Source of the DNA: Saccopteryx bilineata | Lineage: Eukaryota > Chordata > Mammalia > Chiroptera > Emballonuridae | NCBI RefSeq assembly: GCF_036850765.1 | Contig: NC_089493.1 | Span: 295,214,349-295,278,348, forward strand | Length of the DNA stretch: 64,000 nt | Direction: 5' to 3' | Shown: positions 41,149-51,971 of the stretch, piece after piece | Numbering within the stretch: position 1 is the stretch's first letter | Layout: each line of letters opens with the position of its first letter | Position numbers and translations under genes: made by a program | Notes under the pieces: generated by a model | Told to the model about the DNA's origin: nothing | Databases searched by the model: none | What the model saw: only the letters and a program-made list of their open reading frames with translations

Positions 41149-44100
41149 TGTCATTCTCCCCTTATCAGTGAGGGGTACGCCTCAGGGCCCCCAGCGGATG
41201 CCTGGACTCGTGGACAGTCCCGACCCCTACACACACTGTGTTTATTCCTATACACAGAGAGAGAGAGAGAGTTTTCCTCGTAAGGAAGCGCTTATGGCTT
41301 CTCTTGGGCCTGTCCAAATTGTCAGAATCATCACGCTTGCACTTTGGGGCCGTTATTAAGTAGAATCAGGGTGACTTGAACACACAAGCACTAGGACACC
41401 ATGATGACAGTCCGTCTGATAACTGACACGGCTATGAAGTCACTAACGGTAGGTTGTATGCACAGCCTTGTCACCCCGGACACAGGGGCAGTTCTCGTCC
41501 CAGGAAGGATGGGGTGGGACAGCCTTGTCACCCCGGACACAGGGGCGATTCTCGTCCCGGAAGGATGGGGGGGGACAGCCTTGTCACCCCGGACACAGGG
41601 GCGATTCTCGTCCCGGAAGGATGGGGGGCGACAGCCTTGTCACCCCGGACACAGGGGTGATTCTCGTCCCGGGAAGGATGGGGGGACAGCCTTGTCACCC
41701 CGGACACAGGGGCGATTCTCGTCCTGGGAAGGATGGGGGGGGGACAGCCTTGTCACCCCGGACACAGGGGCGGCTCTCGTCCCGGGAAGGATGTGGGGGA
41801 CAGCCTTGTCACCCCGGACACAGGGGCGATTTTCGTCCCGGAAGGATGGGGGGGGGACAGCCGTGTCACCCCGGACACAGGGGGCGATTCTCGTCCCGGA
41901 AGGATGGGGGGCGACAGCCTTGTCACCCCGGACACAGGGGTGATTCTCGTCCCGGGAAGGATGGGGGGACAGCCTTGTCACCCCGGACACAGGGGCGATT
42001 CTCGTCCTGGGAAGGATGGGGGGGGACAGCCTTGTCACCCCGGACACAGGGGCGGTCTCTCGTCCCGGGAAGGATGGGGGGACAGCCTTGTCACCCCGGA
42101 CACAGGGGCGGTTTTCATCCCGGAAGGATGGGGGGGACAGCCTTGTCACCCCGGACACAGGGGCGATTCTCGTTCTGGAAGGATGGGGGGGACAGCCTTG
42201 TCACCCCGGACACAGGGCGATTCTCGTCCCGGGAAGGATGGGGGGACAGCCTTGTCACCCCGACACAGGGGTTCTCGTCCCTGGAAGGATGGGGGGACAG
42301 CCTTGTCACCCCGGACACAGGGGTGGCTCGTCCCGGGAAGGATGTGGGGGACAGCCTTGTCACCCCGGACACAGGGGCGATTTTCGTCCCGGAAGGATGG
42401 GGGGGGACAGCCGTGTCACCCCGGACACAGGGGCGGCTCTCGTCCCGGGAAGGATGTGGGGGACAGCCTTGTCACCCCGGACACAGGGGCGATTTTCGTC
42501 CCGGAAGGATGGGGGGGGGGACAGCCGTGTCACCCCGGACACAGGGGCGATTCTCGTCCCGGAAGGATGGGGGGCGACAGCCTTGTCACCCCCGGACACA
42601 GGGGTGATTCTCGTCCCGGGAAGGATGGGGGGACAGCCTTGTCACCCCGGACACAGGGGCGATTCTCGTCCCGGGAAGGATGGGGGGGGACAGCCTTGTC
42701 ACCCCGGACACAGGGGCGGCTCTCGTCCCGGGAAGAGAGGATGTGGGGGACAGCCTTGTCACCCCGGACACAGGGGGTCGATTTTCGTCCCGGAAGGATG
42801 GGGGGGGACAGCCGTGTCACCCCGGACACAGGGGCGATTCTCGTCCGGGAAGGATGGGGGGGACAGCCTTGTCACCCCGGACACAGGGGGCTCTCGTCCC
42901 GGGAGGGGACAGCCTTGTCACCCCGGACACAGGGGCGGCTCTCGTCCCGGGAAGGATGTGGGGGACAGCCTTGTCACCCCGGACACAGGGGCGATTTTCG
43001 TCCCGGAAGGATGGGGGAGGGACAGCCGTGTCACCCCGGACACAGGGGCGGCTCTCGTCCCGGGAAGGATGTGGGGGACAGCCTTGTCACCCCGGACACA
43101 GGGGCGATTTTCGTCCCGGAAGGATGGGGGGGGGACAGCCGTGTCACCCCGGACACAGGGGCGATTCTCGTCCCGGAAGGATGGGGGGCGACAGCCTTGT
43201 CACCCCGGACACAGGGGTGATTCTCGTCCCGGGAAGGATGGGGGGACAGCCTTGTCACCCCGGACACAGGGGCGATTTTCGTCCCGGAAGGATGGGGGAG
43301 GGACAGCCGTGTCACCCCGGACACAGGGGCGATTCTCGTCCCGGAAGGATGGGGGGCGACAGCCTTGTCACCCCGGACACAGGGGCGATTCTCGTCCCGG
43401 GAAGGATGGGGGGGACAGCCTTGTCACCCCGGACACAGGGGCGATTCTCGTCCCGGGAAGGATGGGGGGGGGACAGCCTTGTCACCCCGGACACAGGGGC
43501 GGCTCTCGTCCCGGGAAGGATGGGGGGGACAGCCTTGTCACCCCGGACACAGGGGCGATTCTCGTCCCGGGAAGGATGGGGGGGACAGCCTTGTCACCCC
43601 GGACACAGGGGCAGTTCTCGTCCCGGGAAGGATGGGGGGGGACAGCCTTGTCACCCCGGACACAGGGGCGGTTCTCGTCCCGGGAAGGATGGGGGGGACA
43701 GCCTTGTCACCCCGGACACAGGGGCGGTTCTCGTCCCGGGAAGGATGGGGGGGACAGCCTTGTCACCCCGGACACAGGGGTGGTTCTCGTTCTGGGAAGG
43801 ATGGGGGGGACAGCCTTGTCACCCCGGACACAGGAGCGATTCTCATCCCGGGAAGGATGGGGGGGACAGCCTTGTCACCCCGGACACAGGGGTGGTTCTC
43901 GTCCCTGGAAGGATGGGGGGACAGCCTTGTCACCTTGGACACAGGGGTGGTTCTCGTCCTGGGAAGGATGGGGGGGCACAGCCTTGTCACCCCGGACACA
44001 GGGGCGGCTCTCGTCCCAGGAAGGATGGGGGGGGACAGCCTTGTCACCCCAGATACAGGGGTGGTTCTCGTCCCGGGTAGGATGGGGGGGCACATGGGGG

Positions 44101-45176
44101 GGCACAGCCTTGTCACCCCGGACACAGGGGCGGTTCTCATCCCGGGAAGGATGGGGGGGACAGCTTTGTCACCGGGACACAGGGGCGACTCTCGTCCTGG
44201 GAAGGATGGGGGGGACAGCCTTGTCACCCCGGACACAGGGGTGGCTCTCGTCCTGGGAAGGATGGGGGCCACAGCCTTGTCACTCCGGACACAGGGGTGG
44301 CTCTCGTCCCGGGAAAGATAGGGTGGGACAGCCTTGTCACCCCGGACACAGGGGCGGTTCTCGTCCCGGGAAAGATAGGGTGGGACAGCCTTGTCACCCC
44401 GGACACAGGGGCGATTCTCGTCCCGGGAAAGATAGGGTGGGACAGCCTGGTCACCCCGGACACAGGGGCGATTCTTGTCCTGGGAAGGACGGGGTGGGAC
44501 AGCCTGGTCACCCCAGACACAGGGGCGACTCTTGTCCCGGGAAGGATGGGGGGGACAGCCTTGTCACCCCGGACACAGGGGTGACTCTTGTCCCGGGAAG
44601 GATGGGGGGGACAGCCTTGTCACCCCGGACACAGGGGCAATTCTCGTCCCGGGAAGGATGAGGTGGAACAGCCTTGTAACCCCGGACACGGGCGGTTCTC
44701 ATCCCAGGAAGGATGGGGGGGACAGCCTTGTCACCCCAGACACAGGGGCGGCTCTTGTCCCGGGAAGGATGGGGGGGGACAGCCTTGTCACCCCGGACAC
44801 AGGGGCGGTTCTCGTCCCGGGAAGGATGGGGGGGGACAGCCTTGTCACCCAGACACAGGGGCGGCTCTTGTCCCGGGAAGAATGGGGGGGACAGCCTTGT
44901 CACCCCGGACACAGGGGCGGTTCTCGTCCCGGGAAGGATGGGGGGGGACAGCCTTGTCACCCCAGACACAGGGACACACGGGCGGTTCTCATCCCAGGAA
45001 GGATGGGTGGGACTCCTGAGATGTCATTGTGTGTGCGCCTCAGAAGGGTAGAACTTAAAACTCATGAAGTGTTTATTCCTGGAACTTTTTGTTTAATATT
45101 TTCGGACCATAGGTAATGACAAGTAGCTGAAACCCTGAACAGCCAAACCGCAGACAAGGGAGAGACTACGGCACTG
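41149..45176. mobile_element. Tigger (mariner-superfamily) transposon, internally expanded
   Basis: Left end: CCCCTTATCAGTGAGG, then CCCCCAGCGGATGCCTGG, then TACACACACTGTGTTTATTCC, then ATTGTCAGAATCATCACGC, GGGGCCGTTATTAAGTA and GTCCGTCTGATAACTGACAC. Right end: TTAAAACTCATGAAGTG, TTTAATATTTTCGGACC, AGCCAAACCGCAGACAAGGG. These follow, in order, the Tigger1/MER2-type consensus as I recall it (CCCTTATCCGCGG...GTGGATGCCTGAAACC...AATATTTTCGGACCGCGG...CCGCGGATAAGGGGGGAC). Between the ends, about 3.5 kb of tandem repeats replace a single ~57-bp stretch. No transposase coding region remains. Confidence 0.8.
41460..44995. repeat. 3.5-kb minisatellite built from Tigger sequence, ~57-bp unit, about 60 copies
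   Basis: The unit reads ACAGCCTTGTCACCCC, GGACACAGGGGCGATTCTCG, TCCCGGGAAGGATGGGGGGG. Variation: G run length of about 5-9; GATTCTCG, GGCTCTCG, GATTTTCG and GGTTCTCG alternatives; CCGTG for CCTTG; GATGTGGGGG for GATGGGGGGG. In about 41.75-43.3 kb these variants recur in a fixed order as a higher-order repeat; right of 43.4 kb copies are more uniform. The last few left and right copies are the most diverged (GGATGGGGTGGGAC). Open frames of up to 881 codons cross it because the unit has few stops; they are not genes. Confidence 0.95.
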
Positions 45177-45179
45177 TTA

Positions 45180-45940
45180 CCAAAAAACAGGGAAATGGGT
45201 GCGGAGCCGGCAAAAAGTATGAGCAGACAGGAACAGAGATCCCTGATGGCACCCCCAACCCTCCCATCTGTCCCCCGTTTCTCTCTGCTCCCCGGTGCTG
45301 GCACTGGGGACTGGCCAGGAGAAATGTTTGCTCAGTGACGCCCCACTCGTCCCTTCCACTCCCCACACTCTCCACCCGCACCCACAGATAAAGGTAGAAG
45401 CTAGTTGATACATTGAAACTCCCATCCACCAGAATGTCACCTCTGTTTTCCTCATACTCCGCCATGTCTCACACGGAAGGAATCTTGCCACCGATCCTCA
45501 GCCTTTTTACCTTTCTGTGGAGTCGTGGGGGGGGGGGGGGGAGCTTTGTTTGATGTTTGTGAACAAAGACACAAGGCATGATGAATGGATCCTTCAGGCC
45601 CTGTCGGACTTTACATCAGCAGGGCTGCATTTTAATCAAAGGCGCGTCTTTCCGCGCCCCCTTAAACCCGGCCTTGCCTCTTGCATCCCGGGGACGGGGA
45701 GGCATCAATGGCTAACTCGGCTGCAACTAAAGAGAACTCAAAAGCAGAGTGACCAGAACCCTTCAAGGGACCGCATTTCATCTCTCGGTGGAGAAGAAAG
45801 ACAGGACTAGAAGGAAATCTTCTGAGAAAAGTATAAAAATACCTCCTTCAGTTTCTCTCTTCAAACTTAAGGTTTGTCAGCAGAATTAAAACCTGGCTAA
45901 TAACAGAGGCTCTTGCATTTTTTGGTCTCAGGATGCCTTT
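45180..45940. other. Unassigned sequence
   Basis: No exon or repeat recognised. A G run sits at 45,528-45,541. The part 45,540-45,900 is unique and moderately AT-rich. Confidence 0.4.
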
Positions 45941-45958
45941 ACTCGTGTGCAAATTATT

Positions 45959-46002
45959 TTTTAAGACTTTATTCAATTTTCAGAGAGGAGAGGAGAGGAG
46001 AG

Positions 46003-46050
<48 letters not shown>

Positions 46051-46170
46051 GGAGGAGCAGGAAGCATCAACTCCCATTTGTGCCTTGGCCAGGCAAGCCC
46101 AGGGTTTCGAACCGGCAACCTCATTGTTCCAGGTCGACACTTTATCCCACTGCACTATCACAGGTCAGGC
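45959..46170 (-). mobile_element. VES-like tRNA SINE, short type, antisense, 16-bp target duplication
   Basis: GGAGAGGAGAGG and AGAGAG runs (45,985-46,046) expand the usual CT body. The head end TGCACTATCACAGGTCAGGC is at the right. Flanked by TCGTGTGCAAATTATT (45943-45958) and TCGTGTGCAGATTATT (46171-46186), one mismatch. Confidence 0.92.
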
Positions 46171-46399
46171 TCGTGTGCAGATTATTAAGCGGCTGTTCAT
46201 GTGGGTTACGTTGATCAATATTTTTTTATATCAGAAAAAAAATTTTAATACTTATGTTAAATTCATTTGAAAATAAGGGTAGACTTGATGGCATGTTAAC
46301 ATAAAGAGCATATCTGTATGAAAAAATAACTATATTTTCTACAACCAAAAAGATAAAAAATAAAAAGGCAAGAAGCACGGCATTTGTTTTTACGTTTTT

Positions 46400-47065
46400 A
46401 TTTGCAAAGCTCTCTAAGTGTCCGGCTTCGTGGAAGCCAGGCAGACCCTGCCCTCTGTGCGTCTGCGGGCAATCTACTGAGAAACGCTGTCTCCGCCGAA
46501 GTGTCGGAAGGAAACCGAGCTCAGACAGATACGTGGGTGGCAAAGCGGACTGCGGGAATGGCGTCTGAAGATGACAGTGGCTGGTCTTCTCGGCTATGAC
46601 ACCAACACGCGACAAACGGTAGTGTGTTCAAGACCAGCTGCCACGTGGAACCTGAAACTGATTTAACTAATTTTTCATGCTCTAGCGCATTAAAATCTAT
46701 CGTTCTAATCCACTTCGAATGACTCTCCACCCACGGATAGCTCTGTCGCATCATATATTGGAAAATACTGGTTCACTGAGTTACCTACCAGGTTTCCAAA
46801 TTGAGCGCATGTAACTACACGACAGTGAGAGAGAGAAAGAGAAGGAAAACGCCACTTGCGCACAAGAACAGAGAGAGGCAAAACTACAGTTGTCACTCGA
46901 AAGTTCGAATCTTATCTTTGGCCACAAATACACAAATTCAGCTGCATTCCTTGAAGTGATAGTCTCCCACAGCTCATTTCTGAGAAAAGTGTCTGCCAGA
47001 TCCTCAAGCCTGAAGAGCCACAATTTGCCAGCTGACTGTTGGTTCCAGTAAAGTCGGTGTTTCAC
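46400..47065 (-). pseudogene. hAT transposase pseudogene, frameshifted
   Basis: Read leftward on the minus strand, three consecutive frames each continue one recalled hAT-Charlie/ZBED-like transposase pattern. First (47,065-46,890): LEDLADTFLRNEL and PKIRFELS, like the LADIF-LNELN segment. Second (about 46,800-46,705): NSVNQYFPIYD, like the RYFPD segment. Third (46,720-46,525): KWIRTIDF, LEHEKLVKSVSGSTWQL and PFVACW, like WI-NPF, LEEEQLIELSSD-TL and EFW. At least two frameshifts separate them. The BED finger and terminal inverted repeats are not seen. Assignment rests on remembered pattern order. Confidence 0.55.
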
Positions 47066-47233
47066 AGGGGCCGGGGGGCGAGCACATCTCGCTTAGCCCA
47101 CACCTTGGCCGCACAAGCGTGTGCGCCCGAGACCCACAGCGCGCATCGGCACGCAGACCACACGCTTTCCCTACGCTTCCCGTTTTGATAGCTACAGGAT
47201 TTGAGATTTACTGAAACTTAATAAAGTTAACTT

Positions 47234-47605
47234 GTTTTTCCTTTTTTTGTATTTTTCCGAAGTGAGAAGTAGGGAGGCAGAGAGACTCCTGTATGTGCCT
47301 GACCAGGATCCACCTGGCATGCCCACCAGGGGGCGATGCTCTGCCCATCTGGGGCATCGCTCTGTTGCAACCAGAGTCATTCTAGCGCCTGAGGTGGAAG
47401 CCATGGAGCCATCCTCAGCACCCAGGCCAACTTTGCTCCAATGGAGCCTTGAATGCAGGAGGGGAAGAGAGAGACAGAGAAAAAGGAGAGGGGGAGGGGT
47501 GGAGAAGCAGATGGTCACTTCTCCTGTGTGCCCTGGCCAGGAATTGAACCCAGGACTCCTGCATGCCAGGCCAATGCTCTACCGCTGAGCCAACCAGCCA
47601 GGGCC
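47234..47605 (-). mobile_element. Rhin-1-type SINE, antisense, 14-bp target duplication
   Basis: Full-length antisense copy with reverse B box GGAATTGAACCC. Flanked by AATAAAGTTAACTT (47220-47233) and AATAGAGTTAACTT (47606-47619), one mismatch. Lacks about 10 bp after GAGGCAGAGAGAC relative to the other copies. Confidence 0.93.
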
Positions 47606-47936
47606 AATAGAGTTAACTTTTTTAACTGCCTCACCAAGGACTTTTCAAAGCGAACCTAAGGTCTCCTTCACTCTGAGTGAGGGGTGGTGGTGCAGAGAGT
47701 CTGGGGTCACAGCCTCTGTTCGGGCCGGGGTCCCAGCAGCATTGCTCACGTTGTTTTTGTCTCATCGGTGCACACGTCAGTGCAATGAAAGAGGCGAGTA
47801 ATCTTATTACTATGAAACAGTTCTGATGTTGAAGACCCCCACGACATGGTCTTGGGCGGGGCCTCCTCATCCTCCCCCCCACCACCCCCTCTCCCCTGGA
47901 GGTTGACAGCACACTTTGGAGACACTGAGCTATACA

Positions 47937-48324
47937 TACTGTATGTCCCCGTGTATAAGATACTCCCATGCATAAGATGCACCTTAATTTGGGGCCTGAA
48001 ATTTGAAAAAGGAAATGTCTTACATAAAGTGATTGAACTCAAGTTTTATTCATCATAAAATTCATACAACTCCTCATCATGAGCTCGGAATCGCGCCTGG
48101 CATGTTTCGGACATGGGACATGGGAGTCAGAACTCCCATCCACGAGCTTGTCCTCGCCTGTGTCTGATGATGAACCACCGTCTTCAACAAGGAGCTCAGA
48201 AACAAGCGTGGAAAAGCGGGAAATGCAAGTAAGAACACCTACTGTCACTGGATAAGGCACACCCAGTTTTCAGACCCCACATTTTTTGAAAAAGGGTGTG
48301 TTTTCTACCTGGGGGAATACGGTA
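47937..48324. mobile_element. Small DNA transposon with imperfect inverted ends (388 bp)
   Basis: Left end TACTGTATGTCCCCGTGTAT. The right end, reverse complemented, begins TACCGTATTCCCCCAGGTA. The two align over about 25 bp. The interior repeats the GTATAAGAT / CATAAGATGCACC motif typical of a family of vertebrate elements with GTATAAGACG ends, whose superfamily I cannot name with confidence. Confidence 0.6.
48039..48260 (-). pseudogene. Possible transposase C-terminal tail in the small DNA transposon
   Basis: A 73-codon frame on the minus strand with an acidic, serine-rich stretch (EDGGSSSDTGEDKLVDG) near its middle. Acidic tails of this kind are common at the C-termini of pogo/Tigger and other transposases. 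No catalytic region is present. Could also be a chance frame. Confidence 0.35.
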
Positions 48325-48344
48325 GACAAAACATCAGCGTTTAG

Positions 48345-48540
48345 GATCCTGGCTTTCAGGCTGAAAAGACCTGGGTTGACTCCTATCTCTCCCACGCCCT
48401 AGCTTGGCAAACTTGGGACCGCTTCCTCCTGTGAGTTCCGTCGGCTCGCCGGGAAAGTGAGCCTCAGACCCCGCAGGGCTCTTGGGGGGACTCAAGGGGA
48501 TTAAAGCGCTTGAGCACTCAGTAGACACTCGCTATTGCTG
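48345..48540 (+). repeat. MIR SINE
   Basis: Sense order: AAGACCTGGGTTGACTCC, AGCTTGGCAAACTTGGGACC, GGATTAAAGCGCTTGAGCAC, CAGTAGACACTCGCTATTG. Confidence 0.65.
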
Positions 48541-48631
48541 TTCCTTTACGATAATGGCTCCCCAGTGCGGCTCACACAGGTGTCCTGGGGGTTCCCACCT
48601 CATCAGCCAATAGGAGAAGAGGCAAGCAACA

Positions 48632-48674
<43 letters not shown>
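48632..48674. repeat. (CA)21 microsatellite
   Basis: Uninterrupted CA dinucleotides. Confidence 0.97.
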
Positions 48675-48677
<3 letters not shown>

Positions 48678-48944
48678 CACCACCAGAGACTCTGAGTCGG
48701 GTTTCCTGGTCGGGTCCCCGCCCGCTGTGCTCACTCTGGGAGGCAAAGACTTGGGAAGATACTTGGGGGACGAACAGAGCGGGGGTGGGGACAGTGGCCG
48801 TGGCTGGGATGGTGAGTCTTTGCTGTTGGCAGAAGGTGCCACCGATGGGCACATTCTGTCTGGCTGTTCATCGCAGGAAGATGGCAACAGTCGATGCCAA
48901 GGGGGGACCGAAACGTGCCCGGCGCGATTCCAAGGGGTGTGCAG

Positions 48945-49070
48945 ATGCAGATATTAACTCATTAGGACACAGAGGAGGAGACTGAGAACATGGAGAGGTT
49001 CAGTCATTGGGCCCAAAGTCACACTGGATGTGGCCGACCGGGGATTACAGACCTAGCCATCTGGCTCTAA
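48945..49070 (-). repeat. MIR SINE fragment, antisense
   Basis: Reverse core: GGACACAGAGGAGGAGACTGAG, GGGCCCAAAGTCACACTGG, CGGGGATTACAGACC. A SINE begins at its right end. Confidence 0.65.
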
Positions 49071-49080
49071 AGGCCGAGTT

Positions 49081-49431
49081 TTTTTTTTAAAAGAACTGTG
49101 TTTGTTTGTTTTTTTAAGGGACAGAGAGAGAGAGTCAGAGAGAGGGATAGACAGGGACAGACAGGAATGGAGAGATGAGAAGCATCAATCATCAGTTTTT
49201 CGTTGTGACACCTTAGTTGTTCATTGATTGCTTTCTCATATGTGCCTTGACCGTGAGGCTACAGCAGACCAAGTGACCCCTTGCTCAAGCCAGCGACCTT
49301 GGGTCCAAGCTGGTGAGCTTTGGCTCAAACCAGATGAGCCCGCGCTCAAGCTGGCGACCTCGGGGTCTTGAACCTGGCTCCTCCGCATCCCAGTCCGACG
49401 CTCTATCCACTGCGCCACCACCTGGTCAGGC
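49081..49431 (-). mobile_element. VES-like tRNA SINE, long type, antisense
   Basis: A 351-bp antisense copy with GAGAGAGGGATAGACAGGG, GAGAAGCATCAATCATCAG, the AAGCTGG motifs and reverse head CACTGCGCCACCACCTGG. Flanked by AGGCCGAGT at 49071-49079 and 49432-49440. Confidence 0.92.
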
Positions 49432-49444
49432 AGGCCGAGTGTTT

Positions 49445-50183
49445 TTAACTATCACATGGCACCAAGGAAGCAGGGGACAAAAATAAAAATAAATCAATGA
49501 AGGGGAGCTTTTGCAGAAAGTTCACCCCCCCCCCCCCCCAGAGCTTATGTTTTAAAAGTCCAGTTGGGTTCTAAAACAACCGGTTAAAGAAATACTTTGA
49601 GTTCATCAGAAACTCCCGAAAAAACGAAAAGTGTCCCCCCAAAGCCACAAAAGTGCGACATAACCAGACATACAGCAAGACTTTGAAAAATGGCTTAAGC
49701 GTTAGAGGAATAGACTCCATTTTGGACTTTTTCCTTGGGATGACTCAGGGATTGTCACGGGGAACCCCCCGGGGGGGGGGAACGTCACCCTAGAAAACAG
49801 GGTAGTTTTGCCTTAAACGTCATCTACATAATCACACAAGGACCCCTCGTTTTCCAGCCCAGACTTCAGAATTGATCTGTAGCCCCAACGTGGACGGCGG
49901 TCAGCACAGTCCTAGGGCAGAATCCGAATGGAGTGAATCTGGACAACCACAGAATAAAACTGCAACTCACAGACGTAGGTAGGGGGAAGGGGGAGGGGGC
50001 GTAGATACCCTCGACCTATCCGGTGGGAAGCTAAGATGTTCTAGTCGAGGTAGATGGCAAAAGAAATGAAGATTTGTTTTTTTTTTTTTTTTTTTAGAAA
50101 TTAGACAGGTAGTCAATGCAGAGGGCGGAGTGAGTGAGCTATATCCTCCCCGGTTACGGCAGGGAGTCAATAGACGGCGAATC
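49445..50183. other. Unassigned sequence
   Basis: Unique sequence with C and G runs (49,526-49,539; 49,766-49,780) and a T20 run near 50,076-50,095. No gene or repeat recognised. Confidence 0.4.
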
Positions 50184-50198
50184 AAGAAATAGAGGATA

Positions 50199-50547
50199 CA
50201 GTTCCTGTTTTTTTCTGATTTACTTATTCCACTTCGTACAATGTTATCAAGATCCCACCATTTTGCTGTAAATGATCCGATGTCATCATTTCTTATGGAG
50301 TGAGACTAAAGAGACATTGATAAGAGTGTGTGGTGGTTACAGGGGGAGGGGGGAGAGGGAGAGGGCAAGGGGGAGGGGCAGGGGCACAAAGAAAACTAGA
50401 TAGAAGGTGACAGAGGACAATCTGATTTTGGGTGATGGGTATGCAACATAATTGAACGTCAAGATAACCTGGACATGTTATCTTTTAATATATGTATCCT
50501 GATTTATTGATGTCGCCCCATTAAAAAAATAAAATTATTAAAAAAAA
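50199..50547 (+). mobile_element. 5'-inverted (twin-primed) short L1 insertion, 15-bp target duplication
   Basis: Two abutting L1 segments in opposite orientation. 50,199 to about 50,298 is antisense ORF2/3' UTR junction (TTTCTGATTTACTTATTCCAC, CATCATTTCTTATGGA). About 50,299-50,547 is sense 3' UTR (GACAATCTGATTTTGGGTGATGG, GATGTCGCCCCATTAAAAA) ending in an A tail. Exact duplications AAGAAATAGAGGATA flank the whole at 50184-50198 and 50548-50562. This is the signature of twin priming during L1 retrotransposition. Confidence 0.92.
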
Positions 50548-50562
50548 AAGAAATAGAGGATA

Positions 50563-51480
50563 AGCATATTATTGAGAGATTTGGATAGAGCCACCAGAAG
50601 AGCCAAGTCAGAAATGGTTAAAAAAAAACCCACAAAAGTTTGCTGTGGGGAGTAAGCCCGGGGGTGAGGAGGCGTGAGGGGCGGATGCTGGCCGGCGAAA
50701 CCCCTTCTCTGTGATCTGATGTTTTAGACAGCGTATGTGACTAAAAGCCAGAATACATTGGAAGATCATTTCTTAAAGCTTCTGATTAAAGTCTGAAGAG
50801 TTTGGACTAGAAGGGAAACATATAACCTTCCTAATCTCTTCAATTTGGTAGAGCAGAAAAATAGGAGAACGATACATATTAGATACTTACTGGGAGAATA
50901 TGGGGGGGGGTACACTTGTAACTATGTAAACACAACGAATTAAAATCAATTTAAAAAATTAAAAAAATAAAAAGATATTTACTAAGCTGTCAGGAGCTGT
51001 CATTTGGGGGGCATGGGAATAAGATTGTCCTGAAGGTAGAGGGGAAACCTTGCCTTATCTATTTTTGTTTTAAAATTTTCTATTGGAAATGTGGGGGGTT
51101 TTTTGTATTACTTTTATGTTAAAAGTATTTTCACTAAGATATACAATAGGAAAAATATGCTACTTAAAAGAACAGGACAAAAATTAAATTCCCGAGTTTT
51201 GTGTGTGTTTGTTTTTGTACAGAGAGTCGTGTGTAAGTCACTCAATTTGTCTCCGTGGATTTCTAGAGGCAGGTTATTATCCTGGTCTCTCTCTCCCCCC
51301 TGCTTCAGGATTAGAAGCCAGGAGGCTGGATTCACGTCCACTCCAGCCCCCAGCGCTACGTAGGAGGTCACCTCTCCTCTGTGCGCCCGACATGAGCTTT
51401 CTAGTGCGTTTGGCAAGTGGTTTTTGACAACCTATGTGAGGCCGGGTAACTTGAGGACACACAGCCCTAAGAGAACATTT
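50563..51480. other. Unassigned AT-rich sequence, possibly old L1
   Basis: Segments 50,740-51,130 (TTTTAAAATTTTCTATTGGAA and neighbours) are AT-rich and resemble eroded L1M 3' ends without a decisive motif. A MIR-like trace is at 51,225-51,265. Confidence 0.35.
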
Positions 51481-51700
51481 CTGTGACGAGGACCCCTCCC
51501 CTGACTACACAGGACCCCACCAGGCTCCAGGGACATCCCACGCTGTTCATCTGGGAGCACTCCTCACCACCTGCCTTACGCGGTTAGGAAATTACCAAAG
51601 ACAGGAACTTGTCTCCTTTGTTCCATGCTGAATTCTTAGCGTCCAACCCAGTGTCTAGCACATAGCAGATGCTCAAAGTACTTTTATTTTGGCAATATTT
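51480..51700 (+). repeat. L2 (LINE2) 3' end
   Basis: CTGCCTTACGCGGTTAGGAAA, GACAGGAACTTGTCTCCTTTG, CAACCCAGTGTCTAGCACATAGCAGATGCTCAAAGT. The last matches the L2 3' terminus (AGTGCCTGGCACATAGTAGGTGCTCAATAA). Confidence 0.75.
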
Positions 51701-51812
51701 AGAACTCAAGAAAAAATAATAATTATGGACCCTCGTGATGCTTACTACTGTGTGCTAGGACTGCTGCTAATCTCTGCCTTTGTAAAGGGAGTTTTTATTG
51801 GAAAGAAGTCAT

Positions 51813-51934
51813 GGGGGCCCTAGCCAGCTGGTTCAGTGGTAGAGCTCTGGCCAGTGTGTGGATATCCCCAGTTCAATTCCCTGTCAGGGCACACAAGAGA
51901 AGCACCCATCTGCTTTTCCACTCTTCTCCCTCTC

Positions 51935-51971
<37 letters not shown>

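Noticed and set aside
42016..44661. An 881-codon plus-strand frame and a 495-codon frame in another register
   Set aside because: They lie wholly in the Tigger-derived minisatellite; unit lengths vary and shift the frame between equivalent peptides, so no reading is conserved.
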